From NCBI GenBank assembly GCA_015063185.1, contig SUSY01000002.1, positions 19,222 to 83,221 on the forward strand: a stretch of 64,000 nt of DNA, in the 5' to 3' direction. The DNA comes from Thermoplasmata archaeon. GTDB taxonomy: Archaea > Thermoplasmatota > Thermoplasmata > Methanomassiliicoccales > Methanomethylophilaceae. Shown piece by piece: positions 43,462 through 53,291 of the stretch. The position numbers and the translations under genes are program-made. How positions within the stretch are numbered: position 1 is the stretch's first letter; the number at the start of each line of letters is the position of its first letter. Under the pieces are notes generated by a model. It did no database searches. It was not told where the DNA came from and was given only the letters and a program-made list of their open reading frames with translations.

Positions 43462-45402
43462 CCTGTTACGATTCCAGAAGTTCCTGATCCTGTCGATGAA
43501 CATGGACATTCCACCCCTTATGCGTGACCTCCTATCCACGACCAATTCCTCTGGCACACATACATTGCTATCCAAGGAACGCGCCCTCTCGTACCATGCC
43601 CTGGCACCGTCAAGGTCGTTTGACGACATGCACCTTTCACCAATCCTCAACATAGCTGGCACATACCCTCTCTGTGCGGACGACGATAGATAGAGATCTG
43701 AGTGATAGTGATCGTGTAATTTATCCATAATCTCGGAATACAGGAACGCATATTCGGGAGCATCATCCGCAGCATCCTTGAAAGGTTGATGTATGGAAGG
43801 GGTTGCTGCCCAATCGACCTTGTCCTCCATGATGAACCTGTACAGCCTCACCATGGAATCCCCGCGCTTACCTTCGGAGACATCATCGATGCATTTCTGC
43901 TGGGAGGACCTCCGGGCCCTTTTCACGACCACCTGTGTGTCTGGAACGGCCTCGTCCTCCATTGACTGCACCACATCCTCCATCGGTTCGGAAATAGCCA
44001 TCGGTGAAAGAAGTGCCAGATCCTTGGCATACTCCAACAATTGCTTCGCAGGTGAGAATCCCTGGTCCGCGGAACGGGTCAGCCATTTAATCGCGTCGGA
44101 TTTTGATACGGGAACGCCGATACCATCCAAGAAACAGAGGCCCAACCTGTACTGCGCCTCTGCACTGGGTCTTTTGGAGGATGCTGACCTAAGGAAGTAT
44201 TCCGCTGCCTTACGGTCATTCTGTTGTTCCAAAATACCATCGGAACACAACCTCCCCATCACCAACAACGATACGGATGATCCGGATGCGGCCCTCTTCT
44301 TCAGCAACGGTAATTTCTCAGGATGATCCAGAATGAAATCGTAGTCCATGTCGAACACGTATTCCGCCTTGGATACTGGCACAGTACCTGGACTGATACC
44401 TCTGAGTGCCTGGGAATGCCTCCTATCCGCATCACAGAATGGACATGTACCGAGAACTCCATCGAACCTATGGACGTTGTTCACCTTGCACTGCACCGAG
44501 GCCTTCTCATACAGATCGATCTCCGTGAGGAACTCCTTTATGCTGGGTCTTACGGTGGGATCGGAGTATCCGTCTCTGAACATACGAACGAACAGCATCC
44601 GCAAATCCATTGGAACAGCTTCGAGAGGTATGCCGTGCGGAGGAGGTGCGATACCCAACCTGTTCTCCAGATATGGGAACGTGGGCGGATCCAACTCATA
44701 TGCGTACATGGGCTGATGGGACAGTTGACGGGTAGGCTTGTAGTTGAACGGGTGCTCCCCATTCATCAACAATCTGAACAGATGGACCGCTAATGTGTAT
44801 ACGTCGGATTCCTTGGTGAAAGGGAGATCCTTCTTCCTCTCATCGGGAAGGGATTCGTTGGCCTTCATAGCGGAACGGATCTCCATCGGTACCATCTCCG
44901 GCCTAGCCACCTTCCCTCCAAACCTGTCGAATATGAAGGAATCGGTATCCATCAGAGTGACGGTACGTCTCTTCACATCCACCTTTATGTTGGCAGGATT
45001 GAAATCTCCGAAGACGAACCCTGCCTCATGGACGTTGGACAATGCGATGCAGAGGTTCTTCGCTATGGTGAACTTGACATCCTGAGGTATTGCACGGTTC
45101 TTGGTGGATGTTGCATACACACTACTGAAGGAGTCGCCCTTCACACGTTTCATGACGAAACCTCTGAAAAGATTGCCTTCGAAGATTAACTCCTCCGGAA
45201 AGGACACATCCGTCGAGTGTTTCAGATTCGATTCCACCATCTTGGTAATCTTCGAAATCAGTTCCGGCTTCGGATCATGATAGATCTTCATCACACGTGT
45301 CGGATCACCTGCTATACTGTAGACTGCTCCTTCTCCACCACTTCCGAGCTTCTCGAGAGCGCGATAAATCTTGTTGTTGGATCTTCCACGGAGTTCTGCC
45401 AT
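43456..45402 (-). CDS. Ser/Thr kinase with zinc finger and Sel1-like tail (YegI type)
   Basis: A 648-residue atypical eukaryotic-like kinase. Glycine loop LGSGGEGAVY (19-28), Lys39 in VMKIY, catalytic FGDFNPANI (Asp133; GD instead of RD) and metal site MDTDSF (Asp152). A C-x5-H-x8-C-x2-C zinc finger follows (Cys305, His311, Cys320, Cys323), as in the TerY-P/YegI kinases. Residues 380-480 contain Sel1-like helical repeats (AEAQYRLGLCFLDGIGVPVS), with more near the end. ATG 45402 lies eight bases after the previous kinase stop. Last gene of the vWA-PP2C-kinase-kinase operon. The stop is TAG. Confidence 0.85.
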   Translation of the reverse strand: MAELRGRSNNKIYRALEKLGSGGEGAVYSIAGDPTRVMKIYHDPKPELISKITKMVESNLKHSTDVSFPEELIFEGNLFRGFVMKRVKGDSFSSVYATSTKNRAIPQDVKFTIAKNLCIALSNVHEAGFVFGDFNPANIKVDVKRRTVTLMDTDSFIFDRFGGKVARPEMVPMEIRSAMKANESLPDERKKDLPFTKESDVYTLAVHLFRLLMNGEHPFNYKPTRQLSHQPMYAYELDPPTFPYLENRLGIAPPPHGIPLEAVPMDLRMLFVRMFRDGYSDPTVRPSIKEFLTEIDLYEKASVQCKVNNVHRFDGVLGTCPFCDADRRHSQALRGISPGTVPVSKAEYVFDMDYDFILDHPEKLPLLKKRAASGSSVSLLVMGRLCSDGILEQQNDRKAAEYFLRSASSKRPSAEAQYRLGLCFLDGIGVPVSKSDAIKWLTRSADQGFSPAKQLLEYAKDLALLSPMAISEPMEDVVQSMEDEAVPDTQVVVKRARRSSQQKCIDDVSEGKRGDSMVRLYRFIMEDKVDWAATPSIHQPFKDAADDAPEYAFLYSEIMDKLHDHYHSDLYLSSSAQRGYVPAMLRIGERCMSSNDLDGARAWYERARSLDSNVCVPEELVVDRRSRIRGGMSMFIDRIRNFWNRNRS

Positions 45403-45409
45403 GCCGACC

Positions 45410-46972
45410 TCATGCGAGCCTGTAGTAATCGTTCGATTCCACAATCTGCTTGGCGGTAATCAAAGTTGCTATCGCCTTACCCAAGCGATGAGAGGATCTG
45501 GGACTTCCATAACGATATCCCAAACGACGCTCGGTTTCCAGGATCAGATCGGAGAGGTGTACCGCACCCCTGTCCTTTATCACCGACAATAGGGCATTCC
45601 TCATATCCAGATATGACACTTGAGATATGGATTTGGCCCTTTTACCATCGGGCATACGCCTGTATTGACGGAAACGATCATAATCCGAAGGCGTGAGTGC
45701 ATATGTGACGAACGGACCGTCCTCCACGTGGAAGAAATCCTCCCTCAAGATCTTCCTCACGACGGCCTTCCCCGGTTTCGGATCCGATAGATATCTTCTG
45801 CAAAGGTCGATCAGGTAGGATTCGTCGATGGGCGATTGATCCTGTATCAACGATTCTGCAACGGATTGGATCGAACCGTTCGGTATGTCATCTGGGATAT
45901 CGGTGTAGAACGCACTACAATAACTGGTCATGCGGGGATTGTGCCTCGATGACGACATCATCCTACCCAATGCCTTGGAGTAATTGGATTCCGCCAGACA
46001 CAACGGACAACTGTGTACGCCCTCATGATAGTAGTGTACTGGATTCCTACGACACTGCTTCAACGAATTACGGTAATCGATCAGGGCGGAATGCCACTCC
46101 TTGGATGACGGACGATTGTCCTTGGTCAGGAATGCTCTGCTGAACAACAGTTTCATACCATCAGGTAAGGAGGAGAAACGCGGTGCGTAACTTGGAGCGA
46201 CTATGTGCTTGCCATCCGGATCCATGGATGGGACGGTTCCGCTCAGGATGTTGTCCCTGATCGTAGGGAGGTTGACATCGGAACCGGGACGTAACGCACC
46301 CTGAAAAGGATGTGCACCGTTCATCAATAATTGATAGATATGGATCGCCAATGAGAAATCATCCGATGATTCGGTGAATGTTGGTACCTTCAGGGACTCC
46401 AACGTCCTCCCTTTGGTGAGCCTCTTGGCGATCTCCGGGGCAAGATAGTTGGGCATACTGACCATACAACCGTACACCTTACCGTTGGAATTGATGTGAT
46501 ACGAATCGGTATCGACCAACTTCACATGACCGGACCTCATGTTGACGAACATGTTCTTAGGATTGAAGTCACCGATGACCTGCCCTGCATCATGGACCGC
46601 GTTCAGTGCACAACACAGGTTGATCGCGATGACCACCCTATGCGTCCACGGAGTGTTGGAATACTTGGCCTTGGATCCGATCTCGTAGATTGCACTGATG
46701 GATTCGCCACCGTAGATACGGTCCATGACGAAACCACGGAAATTTCCTCCTGAATCATATAGGGCATCCTTCGGCCATGCCAGGAGTTTGGAATCACGTA
46801 AGGGGGACAGGACCATGGCTCTGACCTTCTCCTCACGGAACTTCGTGGGAGACTTGTAGACCTTCGCCACGTGGTACTTGTCACCCATGATGGCATAGAG
46901 GTCCCCCTCACCGCCTCCGGCGATATGATCGGACAATCCGTACCTGTGACCACTCGTGCCTATGAGATACAT
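45410..46972 (-). CDS. Ser/Thr kinase with zinc finger and winged-helix-like tail (YegI type)
   Basis: A 520-residue paralogue of the next gene. Loop GGGEGDLY (19-26), Lys37 in VAKVY, catalytic IGDFNPKNMF (Asp135), metal site VDTDSY (Asp154). The zinc finger Cys307, His313, Cys322, Cys325 has exactly the spacing seen in the other kinase. The tail differs: residues 400-520 are helical and end with LGKAIATLITAKQIVESNDYYRLA, resembling a DUF3320 or winged-helix end. I use ATG 46972; GTG 46978, overlapping the PP2C stop, is possible. It sits directly behind the phosphatase gene. Confidence 0.85.
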   Translation of the reverse strand: MYLIGTSGHRYGLSDHIAGGGEGDLYAIMGDKYHVAKVYKSPTKFREEKVRAMVLSPLRDSKLLAWPKDALYDSGGNFRGFVMDRIYGGESISAIYEIGSKAKYSNTPWTHRVVIAINLCCALNAVHDAGQVIGDFNPKNMFVNMRSGHVKLVDTDSYHINSNGKVYGCMVSMPNYLAPEIAKRLTKGRTLESLKVPTFTESSDDFSLAIHIYQLLMNGAHPFQGALRPGSDVNLPTIRDNILSGTVPSMDPDGKHIVAPSYAPRFSSLPDGMKLLFSRAFLTKDNRPSSKEWHSALIDYRNSLKQCRRNPVHYYHEGVHSCPLCLAESNYSKALGRMMSSSRHNPRMTSYCSAFYTDIPDDIPNGSIQSVAESLIQDQSPIDESYLIDLCRRYLSDPKPGKAVVRKILREDFFHVEDGPFVTYALTPSDYDRFRQYRRMPDGKRAKSISQVSYLDMRNALLSVIKDRGAVHLSDLILETERRLGYRYGSPRSSHRLGKAIATLITAKQIVESNDYYRLA

Positions 46973-46974
46973 CT

Positions 46975-48312
46975 TCACCTGGGCCTATCGGCTATGGACA
47001 TGGAGTCCAACCTGTTGGAATAGGTCTTCAACCCTTCGATCGTCGGATCGAGGAGCCTAGCCTTCCTCAGGAACACGTCCGCCTTATCGGATTCGCCCTT
47101 CGATGACCAATACTCTGCCATCAACAAGCATGCGGCCACATCGTTCAAGGCGATGGCGATGAGACAACGGTCCATCTGTTCCCGATCGTCCAACGATCCG
47201 AGAGTGGAAGTGTCCAGATATTCCTTCGCCTCCTGATCGCCTTCCTCGGCAGCGGCCCTGAATTGCAACGCAGCAAGACTGCGCATACCCATACGCAACA
47301 TCGCCTTCGCCCTTTCCAATGCCTCGGATCCCTTAGATATGGCCTCCTTCACGATCTCGGTGACAGGATTCTCATCGGGCTGTTCGATCGGTCCCTCCTC
47401 AATCTCTTCGATGGGCTCTTCGACTGGATCTTCCTTCGAAGCACCACCATCCTTGTACAATGACGGGTAAGCTTTCCTCTTCCATTCCTCATTGAGTGCA
47501 GCCCAATCCGGTTCCTTGTAGTATTCGTCACCGCGGTATTCGGACGTGACATGGATGTTCATCGCTGCGATGAACGTGAGGTCATCGTTTGTGATTCCCT
47601 TGTGGATGTCGCTGTAGAGATAGCTTAACCTTTTAGCAAAACAATCCTCGATCGGCGTACCCTTCCTCTCGAAGAACTTGAAATCCGCCAACCAACTGAC
47701 GAGACGGATGTATATTGGCTCGTCCGTGAGTTTCAGACGTCCGGGCATCAAAAGGTCAAGGACACCGTCGGTCATGGCCATGACCGAGACGAATGGACCA
47801 TCCCTCTGACCGAACTCCCATGCGGACAGGTCCCTCAATGGCTTGACCGAATTGGCCTCCGCACCCTTCTGCGGAGTGGTGATGGATTCAACGACTCCAT
47901 TCAACCCTATTGCAAGGATGGCCCCATCCCCGGAATGGCCGTATACCAGATTGCCGGATTCGGCATCGAACACTGCAGTGGATAAGGTGGTGTCATAGTC
48001 ACAGGGCCAACCGGTCCCTTCCGCTGTATGTTGGTCGATGGCCGACCATGCCTTCTCGTAGGCCTCGCGGATCACATCGGGCGTGAACGGAGGTTCTACA
48101 CCCTCAAGATACCTTTTGACCGTATCGACGGCTATGCGGGACCCCTCATCGGAACGCTCCGCACTGCCGACACCATCCGCAACGATCAATATCGCTATGT
48201 TCGGATGGTTCGGGTGCAGACCGAAATGATTGCTGTCCTGACACGGTTTTCCGGTGGACTCATGGGAACGTCCGCGCTTCGATCCACCGTAGGCACGGAT
48301 GTCGTATTCCAT
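46975..48312 (-). CDS. PP2C-type protein phosphatase (YegK type) with C-terminal helical repeats
   Basis: A 445-residue protein. Residues 1-255 are a PP2C domain with metal aspartates in GKPCQDSNHF and IVADGVGSAERSDEGS, the YGHSGDGAILAI core, MTDGVLDLL and TNDDLTFIA. A glutamate/proline-rich linker (about 290-320) leads to a C-terminal TPR/Sel1-like helical region (ALQFRAAAEEGDQEAKEYL). It should oppose the two kinases encoded downstream and act on shared partners. ATG 48312 starts just after the vWA stop with GGTGATCAG as ribosome site. Confidence 0.88.
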   Translation of the reverse strand: MEYDIRAYGGSKRGRSHESTGKPCQDSNHFGLHPNHPNIAILIVADGVGSAERSDEGSRIAVDTVKRYLEGVEPPFTPDVIREAYEKAWSAIDQHTAEGTGWPCDYDTTLSTAVFDAESGNLVYGHSGDGAILAIGLNGVVESITTPQKGAEANSVKPLRDLSAWEFGQRDGPFVSVMAMTDGVLDLLMPGRLKLTDEPIYIRLVSWLADFKFFERKGTPIEDCFAKRLSYLYSDIHKGITNDDLTFIAAMNIHVTSEYRGDEYYKEPDWAALNEEWKRKAYPSLYKDGGASKEDPVEEPIEEIEEGPIEQPDENPVTEIVKEAISKGSEALERAKAMLRMGMRSLAALQFRAAAEEGDQEAKEYLDTSTLGSLDDREQMDRCLIAIALNDVAACLLMAEYWSSKGESDKADVFLRKARLLDPTIEGLKTYSNRLDSMSIADRPR

Positions 48313-48316
48313 CTGA

Positions 48317-49024
48317 TCACCAGTCGGACACATCACGATCTGGGTCGTACTTACGTGCATCCTGTGGCAACGGATTCAACTTGTTCTCGTTATCGGGAGA
48401 ACTGACGGAGATCACGGTCATACTGTCGGAAAGCCAATTGAATATGCCGTCGAAGTTGGCGGTACGGAGCTCGATGACCCTGCTGGTGAGCGATGAGAGG
48501 ACATCCCTGTTGGCATTGTCGACGGCAACAGCGAAGAACTTGAGCTTTCCGTGCTGACCCTTGGCTTCCTCCTCCTTTATCCTGATCCTTGCGGTCTCGA
48601 TCTCGGATGGCGCCTCACCCTCGGGCATTCCATCCGTGATCATGAAGATCCATGGTTTGAAACAAGGTGTTCCGAGGTTGTTGTAGAACCTGTTGCGTTC
48701 TTTGACAAGATCGATGGCGGTGTTGATTCCCTTTCCCATCGCGGTGTACCCGCCTGCCATGAGATTGATGGGCTGGAGCTCGGAGATGGGCACGAAATCC
48801 TGGACGACATTCACTTCCGAATTGAACTCAACAACGGCGACGTCGACCCTGTTCTTCGACTCCTCGTTCTTACAGACCTGCATCTTGAAATCGCTGACGG
48901 CCTTGTTGAGATTGTCGATACAACCCGTCATAGACCCCGATGTGTCCAGAAGGAGAACGCATGCAAGGTGCGGTTCGTTGGTTGCTTCGATACGTGCTTC
49001 CTCACCAAAAGATATCTGTTCCAT
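48317..49024 (-). CDS. von Willebrand A domain protein (TerY/YegL type)
   Basis: A 235-residue cytosolic vWA protein. The MIDAS metal site is complete: LLLDTSGSMTG (Asp27, Ser29, Ser31), the threonine in AGGYTAMGKGI and the aspartate in FMITDGMPEGEAPS. The C-terminal 30 residues are polar and acidic. In the TerY-P triad of bacteria this protein is encoded with a PP2C phosphatase and a zinc-finger kinase, exactly the order found here. It is probably a scaffold or phosphorylation target. It is the first gene of the operon; a TTTTTATC box 30-38 bases upstream implies a leaderless start. Confidence 0.88.
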   Translation of the reverse strand: MEQISFGEEARIEATNEPHLACVLLLDTSGSMTGCIDNLNKAVSDFKMQVCKNEESKNRVDVAVVEFNSEVNVVQDFVPISELQPINLMAGGYTAMGKGINTAIDLVKERNRFYNNLGTPCFKPWIFMITDGMPEGEAPSEIETARIRIKEEEAKGQHGKLKFFAVAVDNANRDVLSSLTSRVIELRTANFDGIFNWLSDSMTVISVSSPDNENKLNPLPQDARKYDPDRDVSDW

Positions 49025-49065
49025 TTCAATCCCACAGGTGCACGCACGTAGTAGGATAAAAACTA
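49024..49065 (-). promoter_or_regulatory. Promoter of the vWA-PP2C-kinase operon
   Basis: On the minus strand CTATAGTTTTTATCC is followed by ACGTGCGTG (49041-49049) and then the vWA ATG. The nonamer is identical in sequence and position to one in the PAN promoter. This promoter makes the triad a transcription unit separate from the Sel1 gene that ends at 49115. Confidence 0.45.
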
Positions 49066-49114
49066 TAGCAATTTACGATAAGAAAAATACGATTTTTACA
49101 GCATGTGCCAGACA

Positions 49115-51745
49115 TCAAAGGAAATCGGACTTGAACTCCACGGTGAGACGATCGTTTCCTCTGATGCACGAATCGATCGTCCTGAGCAACCTTTCGGAAT
49201 CCATCGATTTCAATTCCTGGAACAACCTCTTGGTGAGACCGTCGTCCTTTCTCGTACCGCGTCCGGAATTGGACAGGAGCATCAACCTGTACTTTGCATC
49301 GAAGTTGCCGTTCTCCGAGGACAGGGTGTACCACCTGAACGCCTCCGCATAGAACTGAGGCATACCCAGACCCTTCTCGAACATCCTTCCGAGAAGGAAC
49401 TGGGCCTCCGGATCGTTATCATGTGCGGCCAGCCTCAACCTCCTTATCGCTTCAGGATGCCCCTTGACGTCACTGCCTGGTAATGAGAGGATACGACCGA
49501 TCTTGCGGTTCGATACCATGTTGCCGGAATCCGCGGACCTCCTGTAATGGTCCAATGCGACAGAGATGTCACGCTTCACGGCACCCGAAGATATCATGTC
49601 CGCACAGATGATGGATGACTCCAAATGACCCAGATTGGAGGCCGATTCGAACCAGTCGTAAGCAAGTGATTCGGACCTCTCGACTCCGTCGCCCTCCAGG
49701 TACATCTCGCCTATCGCATGATACACATCCATATCTGGCTCATCTGACAGCATCATCAATCCGCGATATCTTTCCTCTCCGGATGAGGACATTATCCTGG
49801 ACCTATCCAATCTTTCCTTGGCATCATCCGAACCTAGCTCTATGGCCCTCTGATAATGTTTTCTCGCCAAACTGTACGATGTACTGACCCCGTCACCCGA
49901 CTCGTAACAATGACCCAGACGATATTGGATCATTGGGTCGTCATGATACATGAACAACCTGTACTTCGAGAACCATTGTCCCTCCGGAACATCGTCGCTG
50001 GATAGATCAATACGTTCTGTTGCATCCGAATTCCCGTTGGCGGATGCACGCTCGTACCATTGTAACGCCTCATCCATATCCGCCCTGTCACGGGCCTTCG
50101 ATTCGAGGTATGCTGCCAACCAGAGCTGTGAATCGGAATCGCCACCTATGGCCAATGACCTACGATACCTCACCGCCGTATGGATGCCCTTCTTGGTACC
50201 GATACCGTTCTCGTAACGAACGGCCAACTCCCGGATCACCGAAGGATCTCCCTCCTCCGAACGCAGGAGCAGCCTTCTCATGCATTCTGTATCCGATAAG
50301 GAACCTAGATCGGACACGTCCACCAATTGTGCGGCCCTTTCGTTCCCTGCATTCGCAGACTTGATGAACCACTGAAGTGCCAGATGATAATCCTTCAGAT
50401 TGGACAATTCATACAGCTCTCCAATGCGGAACATCAGATCGTGTATCCGGATCTCCGGAGGCGACCTCACACGACATATGAGATCCGAGAACACTGGCAC
50501 ATCCGATTCTGTGGAATCGATAATTGCATTGTACCATTGTATGGCCTGATCATAGGATACGGTACCGGCCACACCGGACTCGTAGCATTGTGCCAGCAAA
50601 TATCTCGCATAGTTATCCCCAGCATATGCTGGCAATCTAGCCTCCGTGAACACCATCGGATCCGTGCCGGATGCGTCCAATTCCAGACGGTTGCCAGCGT
50701 ACCTATTACCAAGATCCGCTGACTCCCGATACAGTTGGCATATGCCCTTCGCATCGATACCGTCGATCCCTTTTCCGGATGAAAAATCGAATGTACTCTC
50801 ATAACAGGATGCCAACTTGAAGAGTGCATCCGGATCCTTTCCGCACTTCTTGTATGCCCTGATGGCCTTCGAGATGTTAGGGGCCATCCTCCCAAGACCG
50901 TTCTGATGTATCAGACCCAAACGATAGGATGCTCTGATACAGCCCTTGGACTGTGCCTTCTTATAGAGTTCCACCACCTTGGTAGCGGACGCGCCCTTGA
51001 ATGAAGGATTGACCCTCAGGTTATGCTCGAAATGGTTCGCGAGATGATACGATACCAATGGATCCTCGCCATCGGTGACCTTGTTGATGATATAGCAACG
51101 ACGATACGAATCCTCGTCCAATATCCCATCCGGCCTGCCATCGAGAAAATCCGAGGAAAGATACCCTGTAGCGGAATCGTTCCCCCTGGCCAAAGAACGT
51201 GAATAGAACTCCGCTGCAGAATCCAGCTTACATGCGCCGTTCAACTTCTCTGCGAATTCGAACTCCGATGAACCGTCCGGATTCCAGAACAGGTCAGTAT
51301 CGTTGAGCGTATCCTTCACACCCAACTTGGACAGGAAACCGGATGCGAGGAGATTAACCACATCCTGTTGTATCACGGCACTGAGATCCCTGAAGTCATG
51401 GATGTCCTCGAAATACATGGCGAATGCCGACTCTATCTCCGAATGCTGTACAGGGAACACTGAGAAGTTCGAGCACCTGTAGTTCTGGATTATGTGCATC
51501 TCCAGATCCATCAACATCCTGCGGATCACATATGGAAGTTCGCGCCCGCTCCTCTCATTCTGGATCGATAGAGAATAAGGCAATCCCGAATCGTGATCCA
51601 ACCTGTCTCCCGGAGACTTCCTGAAATTGGACTCCCTCAGGGTATAGAATCTGAAATTGGAATCATCGATACAGTATAGTCTATACTTACCCTTGGAAGA
51701 GGGTTCGTTCTCACAATCCAGGACGTATAGTGATGTGCGCCTCAT
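49115..51745 (-). CDS. Large Sel1-repeat protein with unknown N-terminal domain
   Basis: An 876-residue cytosolic protein. Residues 1-170 match no family I know (SLYVLDCENEPSSKGKYRLY, then a helical part with SAVIQQDVVNLLASGF). From about 180 to 850 the protein is a chain of Sel1-like repeats, e.g. AQFLLGRMFEKGLGMPQFYAEAFRWY and IQYRLGHCYESGDGVSTSYSLARKHY, a binding solenoid. It starts 16 bases after the TIR-Sel1 stop and ends 90 bases before the vWA start, so it links the two halves of the island. It may be the platform on which kinase, phosphatase and TIR proteins meet. Confidence 0.75.
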   Translation of the reverse strand: MRRTSLYVLDCENEPSSKGKYRLYCIDDSNFRFYTLRESNFRKSPGDRLDHDSGLPYSLSIQNERSGRELPYVIRRMLMDLEMHIIQNYRCSNFSVFPVQHSEIESAFAMYFEDIHDFRDLSAVIQQDVVNLLASGFLSKLGVKDTLNDTDLFWNPDGSSEFEFAEKLNGACKLDSAAEFYSRSLARGNDSATGYLSSDFLDGRPDGILDEDSYRRCYIINKVTDGEDPLVSYHLANHFEHNLRVNPSFKGASATKVVELYKKAQSKGCIRASYRLGLIHQNGLGRMAPNISKAIRAYKKCGKDPDALFKLASCYESTFDFSSGKGIDGIDAKGICQLYRESADLGNRYAGNRLELDASGTDPMVFTEARLPAYAGDNYARYLLAQCYESGVAGTVSYDQAIQWYNAIIDSTESDVPVFSDLICRVRSPPEIRIHDLMFRIGELYELSNLKDYHLALQWFIKSANAGNERAAQLVDVSDLGSLSDTECMRRLLLRSEEGDPSVIRELAVRYENGIGTKKGIHTAVRYRRSLAIGGDSDSQLWLAAYLESKARDRADMDEALQWYERASANGNSDATERIDLSSDDVPEGQWFSKYRLFMYHDDPMIQYRLGHCYESGDGVSTSYSLARKHYQRAIELGSDDAKERLDRSRIMSSSGEERYRGLMMLSDEPDMDVYHAIGEMYLEGDGVERSESLAYDWFESASNLGHLESSIICADMISSGAVKRDISVALDHYRRSADSGNMVSNRKIGRILSLPGSDVKGHPEAIRRLRLAAHDNDPEAQFLLGRMFEKGLGMPQFYAEAFRWYTLSSENGNFDAKYRLMLLSNSGRGTRKDDGLTKRLFQELKSMDSERLLRTIDSCIRGNDRLTVEFKSDFL

Positions 51746-51761
51746 GATTGGTTGTTCGGAA

Positions 51762-53273
51762 TCAACTTGTCAGATCTGCATATGCGGCCTTCGCATCCTC
51801 GTCACCGAGGTCCGCCGCCCTCTTGTACAATTCGATCGCCTTGTCGATGGACATGTCCACACCATAACCGGACTCGTACAGGACGGCAAGGTTGTACAAA
51901 GAGGACACATGATTCTGCTCTGCCGCCTTTGTGAACCATTTGGCGGCATCCGCATAGGATTCGTCGACACCGATTCCATTGAGGTACATCATACCAAGAT
52001 TGAACTGTGCGATGGCGTATCCATTGGATGCGGATTCGTTGTACCAGGTGAGTGCGGATGCCTCGGACTGTTCCACACCGAGACCGTTCTGATAGAGATA
52101 AGCGAGATTGTTCTGCGCCATGGGGTGACCCTGGTTCGCAGCACGCGTGTAGTACTCGGATGCGGTGATGTACGACTGCTCGATACCGTCACCGCTCTCA
52201 CACAACAGTCCCAGATGATACTGTGCCCTTGCATAGTTCTGCTCTGCGGCCTTCTTATACCACTTGACCGCCTCGTCGTAGGACTGTTCGACACCCTGGC
52301 CGTTCTGGTACATGACACCGATGATGTTCTGGGCCCTCGCATATCCTTGAAGTGCGGACTTCTTGTACCACACCACTGCATCTATGTAGGACTGCTTCCT
52401 TCCCTTCCCATACTGGTACATCCAACCGGTATCGCACTGTGCGATGGCGTTACCTTCCTCCGCCTTCGAGATGAATCTCTCGGCGTTCTCGGTCATCCAT
52501 TCCGCAAGTTCCTCGTCGGATACGTCCTTCTCGGATGGTACGAGACTGTGAAGCACACTGCGTGCCATCAGGTGTCCGTTGTCGGATGCAAGCTTGTACC
52601 ACTTGACCGCTTCGCCATAGGACTCGTTGACATTGTAACCGGAACCGTACATCCTTGCCACCGTGTACTGGGCCCAGATATCGCCTTTCTTAGCCTCTGC
52701 GACCTGTGCATCGATACCGTTCGGATCGACCTTCACGCTGCTGGACTGGATGGACGGACCCATCGCCTTCTCGGTGGAACGCTTGAGGGACCTCTTAGAT
52801 CCCGTGGATACTGCCCTGGGAGATACGTACTCGGAGATGCTCTTGGTGATTATCGGCATGGATGCCATGAGATTCTCGTATTCCCAAAGATCCAACCACT
52901 GGTATCTGCTGAGAAGGAGTTCCAATGCAGGAGGGAACATGAGCTTCTCTTCGAATATCAAAGGAATGATGATCTTATCGCGCCTCTTGGCGGCATTGAT
53001 CTCGTCGGGAACGAAGGTGGAGCCGTTGATGGCACTTGTACATACCAATACGAATACGGGGCATTCGCAGATTCCGTTCATGATCCCCTCTTCGTACATA
53101 CTTCCGGCAGGGATGTCACGCGGAGCGATCCAACACTTGAAACCTGCGGCTTCGAGATTGTTGCAAAGGTCCCTCGCGATACCTTTGTCGTCGGACGAAT
53201 GACTGATGAACACCTGATATGTGGAATCTGCAGATTGGGCCATGATATCCAAGGATGGTAGGGACGTATTCAT
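51762..53273 (-). CDS. TIR domain protein with Sel1 repeats
   Basis: A 503-residue protein. The TIR domain (about 18-150) has YQVFISHSSDDKGIARDLC, GFKCWIAPRDIPAGSMYEEGI and FVPDEINAAKRRDK; Glu91 lies where NAD-cleaving TIR domains carry their catalytic glutamate. A basic linker (KRSLKRSTEKA) leads to about eight Sel1 repeats (residues 200-500, e.g. AQNIIGVMYQNGQGVEQSYDEAVKWY). TIR plus a repeat sensor is the plan of several prokaryotic immune effectors. ATG 53273 is used; ATG 53243 would also leave the domain intact. The reading frame continues upstream without a gap to the TAG of the HD-RyR gene. Confidence 0.85.
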   Translation of the reverse strand: MNTSLPSLDIMAQSADSTYQVFISHSSDDKGIARDLCNNLEAAGFKCWIAPRDIPAGSMYEEGIMNGICECPVFVLVCTSAINGSTFVPDEINAAKRRDKIIIPLIFEEKLMFPPALELLLSRYQWLDLWEYENLMASMPIITKSISEYVSPRAVSTGSKRSLKRSTEKAMGPSIQSSSVKVDPNGIDAQVAEAKKGDIWAQYTVARMYGSGYNVNESYGEAVKWYKLASDNGHLMARSVLHSLVPSEKDVSDEELAEWMTENAERFISKAEEGNAIAQCDTGWMYQYGKGRKQSYIDAVVWYKKSALQGYARAQNIIGVMYQNGQGVEQSYDEAVKWYKKAAEQNYARAQYHLGLLCESGDGIEQSYITASEYYTRAANQGHPMAQNNLAYLYQNGLGVEQSEASALTWYNESASNGYAIAQFNLGMMYLNGIGVDESYADAAKWFTKAAEQNHVSSLYNLAVLYESGYGVDMSIDKAIELYKRAADLGDEDAKAAYADLTS

Positions 53274-53291
53274 TAAAAACAATATCCTATT

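Noticed and set aside
51657-53261. 534-codon plus-strand ORF opposite the TIR-Sel1 gene
   Set aside because: The periodic look comes from the Sel1 repeats on the other strand; no promoter, start site or family match.
49115-53273. CRISPR-like or other DNA repeat array in the Sel1 region
   Set aside because: The periodicity is about 36 codons at protein level with diverged DNA; there are no identical direct repeats with spacers.
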